This document shows positions 8,748-17,076 of a stretch of DNA of 64,000 nt, one piece after another; positions within the stretch are counted from its first letter, which is position 1, and the number at the start of each line of letters is the position of its first letter. Location: the NCBI RefSeq assembly GCF_018403185.1, contig NZ_BOSE01000008.1, forward strand, positions 1 to 64,000, in the 5' to 3' direction. The translations under genes and the position numbers were made by a program. The notes beneath the pieces are model-generated. The model made no database searches. It saw only the letters and a program-made list of their open reading frames with translations, and was not told where the DNA came from. This stretch comes from Paenibacillus montaniterrae. Lineage in GTDB: Bacteria > Bacillota > Bacilli > Paenibacillales > Paenibacillaceae.

Positions 8748-10493
8748 CTACTTGGCATTTTCATACCACTCATTAACTTCATTCGTAATTTGCTCGCCGC
8801 CAGATTTGAACCAGTTTTCGACCATCGTGTCGAAGCTGTCAAGTGGCTGCTGACCGTAAATGATTTTGCTGTACGTTTCATTAACAAGCTTATTAAGCAG
8901 CTCATTTTTATCCTGCATCGTCTCTGTCAAAGGTCCCATGTAGTAGTTTTTCATGCGAATATCCTTTTGCTCGACGACTACCTTCATCGCTTCAATGTTT
9001 TCCTTCGTACGAGAATTAAACTCTGTTTTCTCGTATGGCGTTACTGGCTCTTCTCCATTTGCCAGCTTCAGATGCGTTTCTCCATACAGGCTTGGAATAC
9101 GCGCGCCTTCATACGTTAGCGTATAGTAAAGCGCTGGTGCGATTTGCCCCTTCAAGCCCGGGAACAGATCAGGATGAGCCGCTGCATCTGTCGTTACAGT
9201 GCCATCCGGCAATAGTGCATAGTCATAGCCTTCTGCAAAGCCGTTTTCAAATTCGCTGCCCGGCTGCGGATTGGCCAGATTATCAAAGAACCAGTTATAG
9301 TAGTGCAAAATCGCTTCCGGATTTTTGCTGTCCTTGTTGACGAAAATATAGCCGTTAACTGGAGGGTTGCCTCCCGCTGAGCCAATTTTGCCGTCTGGGC
9401 CAGCCGGAATTGGATATGCTTTATATTTTGCATCCGGCACATTCGCTAGCAGATCCGGGAATGGCCATGCCGGCAGCCAGTTGCGGCCGAAAATAATCCC
9501 CGCTTCGCCTTTCGTGAACAGCTCGGAGCCAGCGTTTTCATCATATAGCGCTGAGTCTTCGGAAATATAACCCTTTTCCATCCACTCCTTCAGTTTGGCT
9601 AGCGCAGTTTTCGCATTAGGATTAATCGAGCCATTTTCCAGCTTGCCATCTTCCGTCAGGTTCCATTGACCAGGCATCGTGCCATAAGCGCCGAACACAA
9701 AGCCGATATCAGTCATCCAAGTGTTGTAGCCATTTTTGAAGCCTGTTGCCAAGCCAATCGTATCCTTTTTGTTGTTGCCATCAGGATCCTGATTGACGAA
9801 TGCATCCATTACCGCCTCAAGCTCCTCAATCGTTGTTGGTGCTTGCAGCTTCAATTTATCGAGCCAATCCTGGCGAATCCACATTACATGGTCGTCATTG
9901 TAGGCGTAGTCCAAAATTGGCAGCGCCATCTTTTGACCATCGCGTGTAATCGGCAGCCAGATCGCTGGATCAAGCGCCAAGCCTTCTTTATAAGTATCGT
10001 TCGCATATTTCTCAACCAATTCATCGACAGGCATAAACTGACCGGAATCAATCAGCATATTAACCGTTTCCAAATCGCCGCGATAGGTCACGACATCCGG
10101 CATTTTTTCACCGGAAGAAAGCATAAGACGCAGCTTTGTTTTGTAGGCATCATTTGTATTCGTCACAACCCAGTTATATTTGATGTCGATGCCAAGACGT
10201 TCCTTAATCAGACGAGTATGAACATTATCCTCGATGCTCTCGCCTTCCTTGAACACGGAGCCGTTCTCATTAATGCCCCATACCGTCGTAAGTGTAATCG
10301 GTTCCTGATACTTGCCGTCTACGAAGTTGGAGCTCTCTGCAGTGTTAGTGCTGCCTTCATTTTGCTTGTTGCCAGAGTTGCTTGTATTGCTGGAATTGCT
10401 GTTGCTTGTTGTACCGCCATTATTGCCGCCTGCGCAAGCAGCAAGTACTCCGGCCAGCGAAATAATGAGCAGTATGGAAAGCCATCTTTTCAT
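8748..10493 (-). CDS. Oligosaccharide ABC transporter substrate-binding lipoprotein, LplA-like
   Basis: A 581-residue family-1-type extracellular solute-binding protein anchored as a lipoprotein. The signal sequence ends in a lipobox (GVLAAC, Cys about residue 20), followed by an Asn/Ser/Gly-rich tether. The length and motifs (LGIDIKYNWV, SSGEKMPDVV, PDVVTYRGDLETVNMLIDSG) fit the large LplA/YtcQ group that pairs with YesM/YesN regulators. ATG 10493 is chosen because AGGGGG stands 6 bases before it; the longer open frame would place that site in the coding part. It lies 117 bases after the second permease and before the GH16 enzyme, so beta-gluco-oligosaccharides are the likely ligand (inference). 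Confidence 0.88.
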   Translation of the reverse strand: MKRWLSILLIISLAGVLAACAGGNNGGTTSNSNSSNTSNSGNKQNEGSTNTAESSNFVDGKYQEPITLTTVWGINENGSVFKEGESIEDNVHTRLIKERLGIDIKYNWVVTNTNDAYKTKLRLMLSSGEKMPDVVTYRGDLETVNMLIDSGQFMPVDELVEKYANDTYKEGLALDPAIWLPITRDGQKMALPILDYAYNDDHVMWIRQDWLDKLKLQAPTTIEELEAVMDAFVNQDPDGNNKKDTIGLATGFKNGYNTWMTDIGFVFGAYGTMPGQWNLTEDGKLENGSINPNAKTALAKLKEWMEKGYISEDSALYDENAGSELFTKGEAGIIFGRNWLPAWPFPDLLANVPDAKYKAYPIPAGPDGKIGSAGGNPPVNGYIFVNKDSKNPEAILHYYNWFFDNLANPQPGSEFENGFAEGYDYALLPDGTVTTDAAAHPDLFPGLKGQIAPALYYTLTYEGARIPSLYGETHLKLANGEEPVTPYEKTEFNSRTKENIEAMKVVVEQKDIRMKNYYMGPLTETMQDKNELLNKLVNETYSKIIYGQQPLDSFDTMVENWFKSGGEQITNEVNEWYENAK

Positions 10494-10610
10494 ATACATC
10501 CCCCTAAAAGCAAAATTTTGTTTCAATAGCAATAACTGCTATACTTTTATCTTACTGCGCCAACATTTTTGCGAAAGGCCACATTTTTTGGATTAATGCC
10601 ACTTTCTTTG

Positions 10611-11489
10611 TTACTCCTTAACCGCTCCAAGAATAATCCCTTTAACGAAATAGCGCTGCAAAAACGGATAAACGAGCAAAATTGGCAGCGTCCCAATAAA
10701 AATTTGCGCTGATTTTACGGTGCGCTGCGAAATGTTTTTCAGCTCATTGATATCAGGGTTGATTTTGTTGAAGTCCTGCTGCACAATGACCGTTTGTAAA
10801 AATGTAGACAGCGGATATTTGCGATAGTCCGATATATACAGCAAGCCGTCGAACCAGGAATTCCAGTGCATCACCATCGTAAACAGCGAGATCGTGGCGA
10901 TCGCCGGCATCGACACTGGCAAGTAAATGCTGATTAAGGTGCGGAAATGTCCAGCGCCATCAATAAGCGACGCTTCCTCCAGTTCCTTCGGCACAGCGCG
11001 GAAGAAGTTCATAAGCAGCACCATATTGAAAACATTGATCGCCACTGGCAAAACGAGCGCCCACATCGTATTCATCAAATGAAGCTCGCGAATGAGCATA
11101 TAGCTCGGTACGATCCCGCCGCTGAACAGCATCGTAAACAGAAAATACCACATATAGATCGGGCGGCTTTTGAAATGGCCGCTATCCTTGGACAATGCAT
11201 AGCCAGCCAGTGTAATCAGCAGCATGCCGATTATGGTTCCAAGCACTGTTCGCTGCAAGCCAACCAGCAGCGCATTGTGGAAGTTTGGATTATTCAATGT
11301 CTTCTCATACGCCTCGAAATTAAAGCCGATTGGCCACAGTCCAACCAGATTGGAATTCGCCGGCGCGCTTGCACTAAAGCTGACCGCCAGAATATGAATG
11401 AGCGGCAGCACGCAGGACAAGCAAATCAACGTCAGCAATGCGTAGTTGAATACGGTAAAGGTTTTATAGCCTTTTGTTTTATAGTACAT
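10611..11489 (-). CDS. Sugar ABC transporter permease, YtcP/LplC-like
   Basis: A 292-residue membrane subunit with about six helices. The coupling-helix EAA motif is present (EEASLIDGAGHFRTLISIYLP), and the C-terminus LVYPFLQRYFVKGIILGAVKE is typical of CUT1 permeases of the LplC group. It follows the first permease by 16 bases and precedes the binding protein. No ATPase gene is in the operon. This is normal for these systems, which borrow a shared MsmX-type ATPase encoded elsewhere. Confidence 0.9.
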   Translation of the reverse strand: MYYKTKGYKTFTVFNYALLTLICLSCVLPLIHILAVSFSASAPANSNLVGLWPIGFNFEAYEKTLNNPNFHNALLVGLQRTVLGTIIGMLLITLAGYALSKDSGHFKSRPIYMWYFLFTMLFSGGIVPSYMLIRELHLMNTMWALVLPVAINVFNMVLLMNFFRAVPKELEEASLIDGAGHFRTLISIYLPVSMPAIATISLFTMVMHWNSWFDGLLYISDYRKYPLSTFLQTVIVQQDFNKINPDINELKNISQRTVKSAQIFIGTLPILLVYPFLQRYFVKGIILGAVKE

Positions 11490-11505
11490 GCGTTCTCATC
11501 CTTTT

Positions 11506-12462
11506 CTAGAAGATTCGGTAGCCGGCGAATTTGTATGCCATGCGATAGGAAATGACGATCAGCACCAAGCCAATCGCTGATTTGAACAAGCCAACCGCTG
11601 TACCGAAGCTGTACTGCCCGTTCAATATGGCGGTACGATAGACGAATGTATCGATGATGTCACCTTTATCATAAACAAGCGTATTGTACAGGTTGAAAAT
11701 TTGATCGAAGCCGCCATTCAATATATTGCCGAGCGACAATGTGCCGACAACTACAGCAATCGGAATCATTGCCGGTACTGTAATATGCAGCGTCTGCTTC
11801 CAGCGATTCGCGCCATCGACCTCCGCCGCTTCATAAAGCGCTGGATTAACGCCAGCCAAGGAAGCGAGAAACACAATCGTATTAAAGCCGAAGTTTTGCC
11901 AAATATCGCTGACCACGACGGTAAAGCGGAACCAGTTGCCATCTGCCAGCCACGGGATCGACTGGATCCCAAGCGAGTTCAAGGTCGAGTTCACGATGCC
12001 CTTGCTGCTCAGCATATCAGTCAAAATCGCGCCCAGAATTACCCAAGATATAAAGTGCGGCAAATAAACGAGCGTTTGAATCGTACGTTTAAATGCCATT
12101 TTGCGAACCTCATTAAGCAGAATCGCAAACACGAACGGCACAATTAAGCCAAATACAATTTTCAAGCTGGAAATGACCAGCGTATTCCAGATAACCTCCT
12201 TGCTGTCCGGGTATTGAAACATAAATTCAAAATGCTTTAAGCCGACAAATTTGGAGCCAAAAATGCCATCATAGGGCTTAAAATCCTGAAACGCCATTAC
12301 TAATCCGCCCATTGGCATGTAAGCAAAAATAAATGTTACAATTGCCGCAGGCAACAGCATCAAATGCAACGGCCATGTCCGACTTAGCTTCTCCTTTTCC
12401 CGTTTGCGCTTTTTTGCAGCGACCACGTTATCCTGCAGCTGCGCGCGCGCGACATTATCCAC
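11506..12462 (-). CDS. Sugar ABC transporter permease, YteP/LplB-like
   Basis: A 318-residue membrane subunit and the first gene of the minus-strand operon. A basic N-terminus (AAKKRKREKEKLSRTW) precedes six helices, with the EAA motif EAAEVDGANRWKQTLHITVP and the family end AYKFAGYRIF. The start is GTG at 12460-12462, preceded by AAGGGGG; no good ATG lies nearby. It is divergent from the sensor kinase gene across a 153-bp promoter region, the usual arrangement for a transporter controlled by the adjacent two-component system. Confidence 0.9.
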   Translation of the reverse strand: MDNVARAQLQDNVVAAKKRKREKEKLSRTWPLHLMLLPAAIVTFIFAYMPMGGLVMAFQDFKPYDGIFGSKFVGLKHFEFMFQYPDSKEVIWNTLVISSLKIVFGLIVPFVFAILLNEVRKMAFKRTIQTLVYLPHFISWVILGAILTDMLSSKGIVNSTLNSLGIQSIPWLADGNWFRFTVVVSDIWQNFGFNTIVFLASLAGVNPALYEAAEVDGANRWKQTLHITVPAMIPIAVVVGTLSLGNILNGGFDQIFNLYNTLVYDKGDIIDTFVYRTAILNGQYSFGTAVGLFKSAIGLVLIVISYRMAYKFAGYRIF

Positions 12463-12615
12463 TGTATTGCCCCCTTCCGAAAATTAAGTTATAATTTGTC
12501 TCTCCCGTACATTTATTCTATCAGCATGATTTTCTGTGCTACAGACCACGATTTTTGGAAGCATACCAATTTTTTTGTCTCTATTCCACATTACAAATTT
12601 TGAGAGCGGGGATGA

Positions 12616-14346
12616 ATGATGCGACTGCGTGAAAATACGTTCGCTAAAATTATTACCCTAATTATTTTGCTGCTCATTCCAATCATTTTGCTGTATACCC
12701 TGTCAATGCAAACGAGTATGCAGGTTATTAAGGAGGAGGTGCATTCCCTCCAGCAAAAGGATATCAATTTTCTCGCTGATGAATTTAACAAAAGCGTTAC
12801 GACGCTTTCTTCGCTTGGCTTTTTGCTTAGCGAGGACATTCATATTCAGCAGCTGCAAACGCTCCATCTGATCGAAAGCGCTTACGAGCGCAATGACGAG
12901 CGGCTGCGCATTATGGAGCGGCTGCGCCTGCTTAATGTATCGCAGCGCTGGGATACGCAATACAGCATTTTAGCGCCTGCCAATCAGGAATTTGTATCGA
13001 CCAACACCTATGTCACCTATGATTTGGAGTCCGTAAAGGAGCAGCTGGCGCCAAACTGGAAGTATCAGGAGATGGTGACGCAAAACATTGTGCAGCAGCG
13101 CTTTGTGCGTCATATCGTCAAGCCCAAAAGCAAGCTGGTCGATTTGGACAGAGCCGGCATTATTGTGGAGATTTCTTTTCCTGAGGAGCATATCATTAAA
13201 GATTTGGATACGTTTAAGGAAACCGGCAAGGGCGACCCGTTTCTTTATCATTTGCAAGGCGATACGATTCAAAATAAAACCGCCAATCAAGCGATGATTG
13301 ATGAAATTCATGCGCTGGTGCAAAGCGGAGCGCTCAAGCCCAACGCAAGCAATGATCCGGTCAACATCGGCGGCAAGCGCTATCTCGTAACCTTTGCGCT
13401 TATTCCAACCTTGAATTGGTATTTGGTAGATTATGTGCCGATTGAAAATATGCTGCAGCCGATCGTGAAAACGCAGGTGCTGTTCTATGTCTCGGTTGTG
13501 CTGCTGCTCATTTTAGGCTTGCTTGCAGCGTACTTGCTTTATCGCAATGTGCAGCGCCCGATCAGCCTGCTCATTCGCAACGTCAAGCGTCTGCAGGAAG
13601 GCAATTACTCGACACGGATAACGGTTAATCCGAAAAATGAGTTCTCTTATCTGTTTGCCCGCTTTAACGACATGGCAGCAGAAACCGAGCGGCTGATCGA
13701 GAAGGTGTATGTCGAGGAGCTGCGCCGCCGCGAAGCGAATGTAAAGCAGCTGCAGTCGCAAATCAATCCGCATTTTCTATACAATTGCTTCGCTTTAATT
13801 CGCAGTCTGGCCAGACTCGACAAAAAGGAATCGGTGATGATGATGTCGATGCATCTCGCCAAATATTATCGTTATACAACAAGAGTGGAAAAGCTGACCG
13901 CTACGCTCAAGGAAGAACTGCAGCTGCTGGAAAGCTATCTGGAAATTCAAAAGTTTCATATTCAGCATATGAGCTATCGCGTTGACGTACCAGAGTCGAT
14001 GCTGCGGCTGGAGCTGCCTAGACTGCTGCTACAGCCGATTGTTGAAAATGCTGTACTGCACGGCATTGAGCAATTTGACGGCGATGGGCTTATTACGATT
14101 AGAGGGGAAAGCGCGGCGGGCTGGCACAGCATTATCGTGGAGGATAACGGTGTGGGCATGACAGAAGAAGCGCTGCAGGCGTTGGAGCGCGAGCTGATGC
14201 ATGCGCCGGATGACCATACCGGCTGCGCGCTTTGGAATATTAAGCAGCGGATGCTGCTGCAATACGGGCCGAGCGCCTCGCTCAGCTTTGAAATTCGCAA
14301 GCAGGGCGGACTCGCCGTTAAGCTGACCTGGCAGGCCCAGCCGTAA
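12616..14346 (+). CDS. YesM-family sensor histidine kinase
   Basis: A 576-residue membrane sensor. It has an N-terminal helix (ITLIILLLIPIILLYTL), an extracytoplasmic sensing domain of about 250 residues, a second helix near residue 290 (VLFYVSVVLLLILGLLAAYL), a HAMP segment and a HisKA_7TM-type phosphoacceptor region (SQINPHFLYNCFALIRSLA). The C-terminal ATPase carries the N box LLQPIVENAVLHGIEQ and the G1 box VEDNGVGM. It is followed after 45 bases by its response regulator. It probably senses the sugar or the loaded binding protein of the divergent transporter (inference from arrangement). The start is one of the two adjacent ATGs at 12616 and 12619. Confidence 0.92.
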   Translation: MMRLRENTFAKIITLIILLLIPIILLYTLSMQTSMQVIKEEVHSLQQKDINFLADEFNKSVTTLSSLGFLLSEDIHIQQLQTLHLIESAYERNDERLRIMERLRLLNVSQRWDTQYSILAPANQEFVSTNTYVTYDLESVKEQLAPNWKYQEMVTQNIVQQRFVRHIVKPKSKLVDLDRAGIIVEISFPEEHIIKDLDTFKETGKGDPFLYHLQGDTIQNKTANQAMIDEIHALVQSGALKPNASNDPVNIGGKRYLVTFALIPTLNWYLVDYVPIENMLQPIVKTQVLFYVSVVLLLILGLLAAYLLYRNVQRPISLLIRNVKRLQEGNYSTRITVNPKNEFSYLFARFNDMAAETERLIEKVYVEELRRREANVKQLQSQINPHFLYNCFALIRSLARLDKKESVMMMSMHLAKYYRYTTRVEKLTATLKEELQLLESYLEIQKFHIQHMSYRVDVPESMLRLELPRLLLQPIVENAVLHGIEQFDGDGLITIRGESAAGWHSIIVEDNGVGMTEEALQALERELMHAPDDHTGCALWNIKQRMLLQYGPSASLSFEIRKQGGLAVKLTWQAQP

Positions 14347-14391
14347 TAGAAACCCAGCAATATTTACACAATTTATCGGGGAGGGTCCACT

Positions 14392-16035
14392 ATGTACCAA
14401 TTGCTTATTGTAGATGACCAGCCGGATCTGGTTGAGGATCTGGCGACAAATATTGACTGGAGCAGCATCGGCATTAGCTCGGTCTATCAGGCACATTCCG
14501 CTAACGAAGCGCTCGATACGATGAAAATGACGCAAATTGATATCGTCATTACCGATATACGGATGCCTGGCATTTCAGGCCTTGATTTGATTGAGGCGAT
14601 TAAGGCATCGTGGAGCCATGTCAAATGCATTCTGCTGTCAGGCTACAACGATTTCGAATATGCGCAGCGTGCGCTGCAATATCAGGCGAGCGACTATTTG
14701 CTTAAGCCGGTCGAGGATAATGAGCTGCTGGAGGCGGTGCAAAAAGCGATTGGCGAGCTGGAGCAGCATTGGCTGGAGATCAGCTCCTGGCAGAAGGCGA
14801 TTAGCTCGATTAAAGCGAATTTGCCAATATTGCGCTCGCATCTGCTAACGACCTTGCTGCACAAGCAGCTGCCGCAGGAGCAGCTGCAAAAGCGGCTTAG
14901 CATGGTGGAGCTGCTGATTCCGCTGGATAGCCCTTGCTATATGATGCTGCTGCGGATGGAGGATTATTTTTACGAGCAGAGCGAGCAGGACAGCTCCTTG
15001 CTGGAATATGCGATCTGCAATATTGCTGAGGAAATTTTCGATGACGGCTACCGACTATGGCATGTTAAAGACAGCTATGGCTACTATGCTTTTCTTATTT
15101 TGCCTGCTTTACAAGGAGAAAAAGGGTCATTTGCCGCTGACGACTCAGCAGTGAGCGCATTAAATGCCGAGGTGATTGAACAGAAAGCCGCTCATTTGCA
15201 GCACTATGTCAAGCTCTATCTGAAGGGAACGATCTCGCTGGTGCTTAGTCAGCAGCTAAGCTTCCCGCAGCAATTAACGTCGGTCTATGAGCAGCTGCTG
15301 CGCAGCTTCAGACAGCGGATTGGCAGCGAGCGAGACTTCCTCTTGACGATGCATGAGGAACGAGCAGCAGAAAGCGACGATGCCGATTGCTTAAGTGAGC
15401 TTTATGCGCCGCCATTGCTTAATCATTTGCTGGAAATCGGGCAATGGGACGCGGTTGAGGAGAAGCTTCATGCAATCTTTAACGAGCTCGAGCAAAAACG
15501 GGGCGATTCGCATGAGCATATATTGGAGGCATACTATGCGATTGTCAGCTCGCTTAGCTATGCGATTCATAAAAACAAGCTGCGGATGGCGGATTGCCTC
15601 GGCGACGAATTCAACCATATGCTTGAAGGACCGCGCTTCCATACAATTGCCCAGCTTCGCGTCTGGCTTGATGAGGTGATTCAGGCATACAAGCGCGTAT
15701 TGTCCGAACGCTCGCAAGATTCGAGAACAGGCGTCATTCAGAAGGTACAGGAATATGCGGCGCAGCATTTGACGGAAGCATCACTGCAATCACTTGCCGA
15801 TCACGTCTTCCTCAACGCCTCTTATCTGTCGAAAATTTACAAGCTGGAAACAGGGGAAGGCATTAGCGAATATTTATCGCGCTTGCGTATGGAAACCGCC
15901 GCCCATCTGCTACGTACAACGAATGAAAAAATTTATGAAATTTCAGTCAAGGTCGGCTACAACAAAACGAGCTACTTTATTAAAGTGTTCAAGGATCGCT
16001 ATGGCGTCACGCCGCAGGAGTACCGCGACCAGTAA
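14392..16035 (+). CDS. YesN-family response regulator with AraC DNA-binding domain
   Basis: A 547-residue regulator. The receiver domain spans residues 1-125, with acidic residues in IVDDQ, phosphoacceptor Asp in IVITDIRMPG, and Lys in LLKPVED. A poorly conserved middle region follows, then two AraC-type helix-turn-helices in the last 100 residues (SLQSLADHVFLNASYLSKIY and YEISVKVGYNKTSYFIKVFK). GGGGAGGGT precedes the ATG. With the kinase it should activate the divergent beta-glucan transporter/GH16 operon. Confidence 0.92.
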   Translation: MYQLLIVDDQPDLVEDLATNIDWSSIGISSVYQAHSANEALDTMKMTQIDIVITDIRMPGISGLDLIEAIKASWSHVKCILLSGYNDFEYAQRALQYQASDYLLKPVEDNELLEAVQKAIGELEQHWLEISSWQKAISSIKANLPILRSHLLTTLLHKQLPQEQLQKRLSMVELLIPLDSPCYMMLLRMEDYFYEQSEQDSSLLEYAICNIAEEIFDDGYRLWHVKDSYGYYAFLILPALQGEKGSFAADDSAVSALNAEVIEQKAAHLQHYVKLYLKGTISLVLSQQLSFPQQLTSVYEQLLRSFRQRIGSERDFLLTMHEERAAESDDADCLSELYAPPLLNHLLEIGQWDAVEEKLHAIFNELEQKRGDSHEHILEAYYAIVSSLSYAIHKNKLRMADCLGDEFNHMLEGPRFHTIAQLRVWLDEVIQAYKRVLSERSQDSRTGVIQKVQEYAAQHLTEASLQSLADHVFLNASYLSKIYKLETGEGISEYLSRLRMETAAHLLRTTNEKIYEISVKVGYNKTSYFIKVFKDRYGVTPQEYRDQ

Positions 16036-16081
16036 TGGGAGCAGCCCGGTGCGCTCCTGCCAGATCAGCAGAAGCTGCAAC

Positions 16082-16140
16082 GAAGCCCAAAGTAAAGACG
16101 TGTCTGCTCTATGTGAGCAGCACGCTGTACTTTGGGCTTC
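16082..16140. terminator. Long hairpin after the response regulator gene
   Basis: A perfect 13-bp outer stem (GAAGCCCAAAGTA at 16082-16094 with its complement at 16128-16140) encloses a second stem (CTGCTC/GAGCAG). The nearest plus-strand T-run is at 16158-16165, 17 bases on, so its efficiency is uncertain. It separates converging genes and may act on both. Confidence 0.6.
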
Positions 16141-16149
16141 AGCATTCAT

Positions 16150-16245
16150 TTACTTGCTTTTTTTTGTTAGAAAATAAACAACAGCTATGACTAAACATAC
16201 AATCACAATCGTTCCTACCAGCCTAGCCAGGTCTATTCTATACAT
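16150..16245 (-). CDS. 31-residue single-span membrane protein
   Basis: A short frame, MYRIDLARLV followed by a hydrophobic helix (GTIVIVCLVIAVVYFL) and a basic tail (TKKSK). The start lies inside the last codons of the upstream SurA-like gene, overlapping it by 13 bases, and is preceded by GAGAGG seven bases before the ATG. Positive-inside topology would leave the C-terminus in the cytoplasm. Overlap with, and RBS inside, the partner gene suggest translational coupling. No known family is recognised. Function is unknown; it could be a small regulator or partner of the membrane-anchored protein upstream. Confidence 0.6.
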   Translation of the reverse strand: MYRIDLARLVGTIVIVCLVIAVVYFLTKKSK

Positions 16246-16889
16246 ATAGTAACCTCTCTGCTCTCCAGCAGTTGATCTTGATATTGCGTAAATTGCTCCA
16301 TTGTTTGAATTTCGCCTTTATTCAGTAAATACGTATAAAATTTTCCTAAGTATAGGGCATCCTCGTATTGCTTATACACCATATCGCTTTCCCAAAATTG
16401 TTCATTCGTTAAGCCCGTAATTTCAATCCATTTCTTCATAATCTTTTGAATGAGCTCTTTGTTATCGGCGGTATATTCGGGATTTTCCAGCACTTGTTGT
16501 TGGAATTTGATTTCCTGCTCTACTTCTTCCTTTGCAACAGCAATGCCTTCGTTTTTCGCTTCGCGAATCGTCAAATCCTTTTTCAACAGTTCATTTAACA
16601 GCTCTTCGTCAGAAGCTGAGAACTCCGTATTGGATAAAGCATGAAACATTTCAATGTTATACTTATAAAATAAAAACCGTTCATAGGTTACATTTATATC
16701 TTGTACGCTGGCAACCGTTTCATTGAAAGACAGGCTGGCTGTTTCTTTTTGAATGGCATCAAATGTGTCCTCGATAATATTATTTTCTTCTTTAGATGAA
16801 CTGCTGAAATATATTGCTGCTGCAATCAAGAGCAGTACAACCAAAAACAAGCTGCTGATTGCTATCGTAAGCGTGCTTCTTCTAAACAC
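16233..16889 (-). CDS. Membrane-anchored SurA/foldase N-terminal-like protein
   Basis: A 218-residue protein with an N-terminal hydrophobic anchor (LTIAISSLFLVVLLLIAAAIYF) after a basic start, then an all-alpha extracytoplasmic region rich in Glu and Lys. The pattern LLKKDLTIREAKNEGIAVAKEEVEQ followed by IKFQQQVLENPEY resembles the chaperone segment of SurA/PrsA-type foldases, but no peptidyl-prolyl isomerase domain follows. The start is a GTG at 16889, preceded by AGGAGG six bases away; the longer ATG frame lacks a ribosome site. The role is inferred only: possibly a chaperone-like or regulatory anchor protein. It is followed by the overlapping 31-residue gene. Confidence 0.7.
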   Translation of the reverse strand: MFRRSTLTIAISSLFLVVLLLIAAAIYFSSSSKEENNIIEDTFDAIQKETASLSFNETVASVQDINVTYERFLFYKYNIEMFHALSNTEFSASDEELLNELLKKDLTIREAKNEGIAVAKEEVEQEIKFQQQVLENPEYTADNKELIQKIMKKWIEITGLTNEQFWESDMVYKQYEDALYLGKFYTYLLNKGEIQTMEQFTQYQDQLLESREVTICIE

Positions 16890-17018
16890 AGTATTCCTCC
16901 TGCTTTTTATCGTGAATCGTAGTATTACGATAACGATAACATAAAAGCGGAGATAATCGTTCAATCACTAGTAAAATAACGGTCTAATATCTTAACTGTC
17001 AGCCCACATAAACAAGCC

Positions 17019-17058
17019 TGCCCCTTCATGGCGAGCTATGTGCAGCAATGAAGGGGCA
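17019..17058 (-). terminator. Terminator of the P-type ATPase gene
   Basis: A perfect 11-bp stem (TGCCCCTTCAT at 17019-17029 with its complement at 17048-17058), with further pairing of AACAA/TTGTT outside, lies 18 bases after the ATPase stop. The T-tract on the minus strand is weak. Confidence 0.65.
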
Positions 17059-17076
17059 GTATTTGTTGTATCCTTT

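Noticed and set aside
9666..10529. A 287-codon open frame antisense to the binding-protein gene
   Set aside because: No motifs, and atypical composition. The opposite strand encodes a complete lipoprotein with lipobox and operon context.
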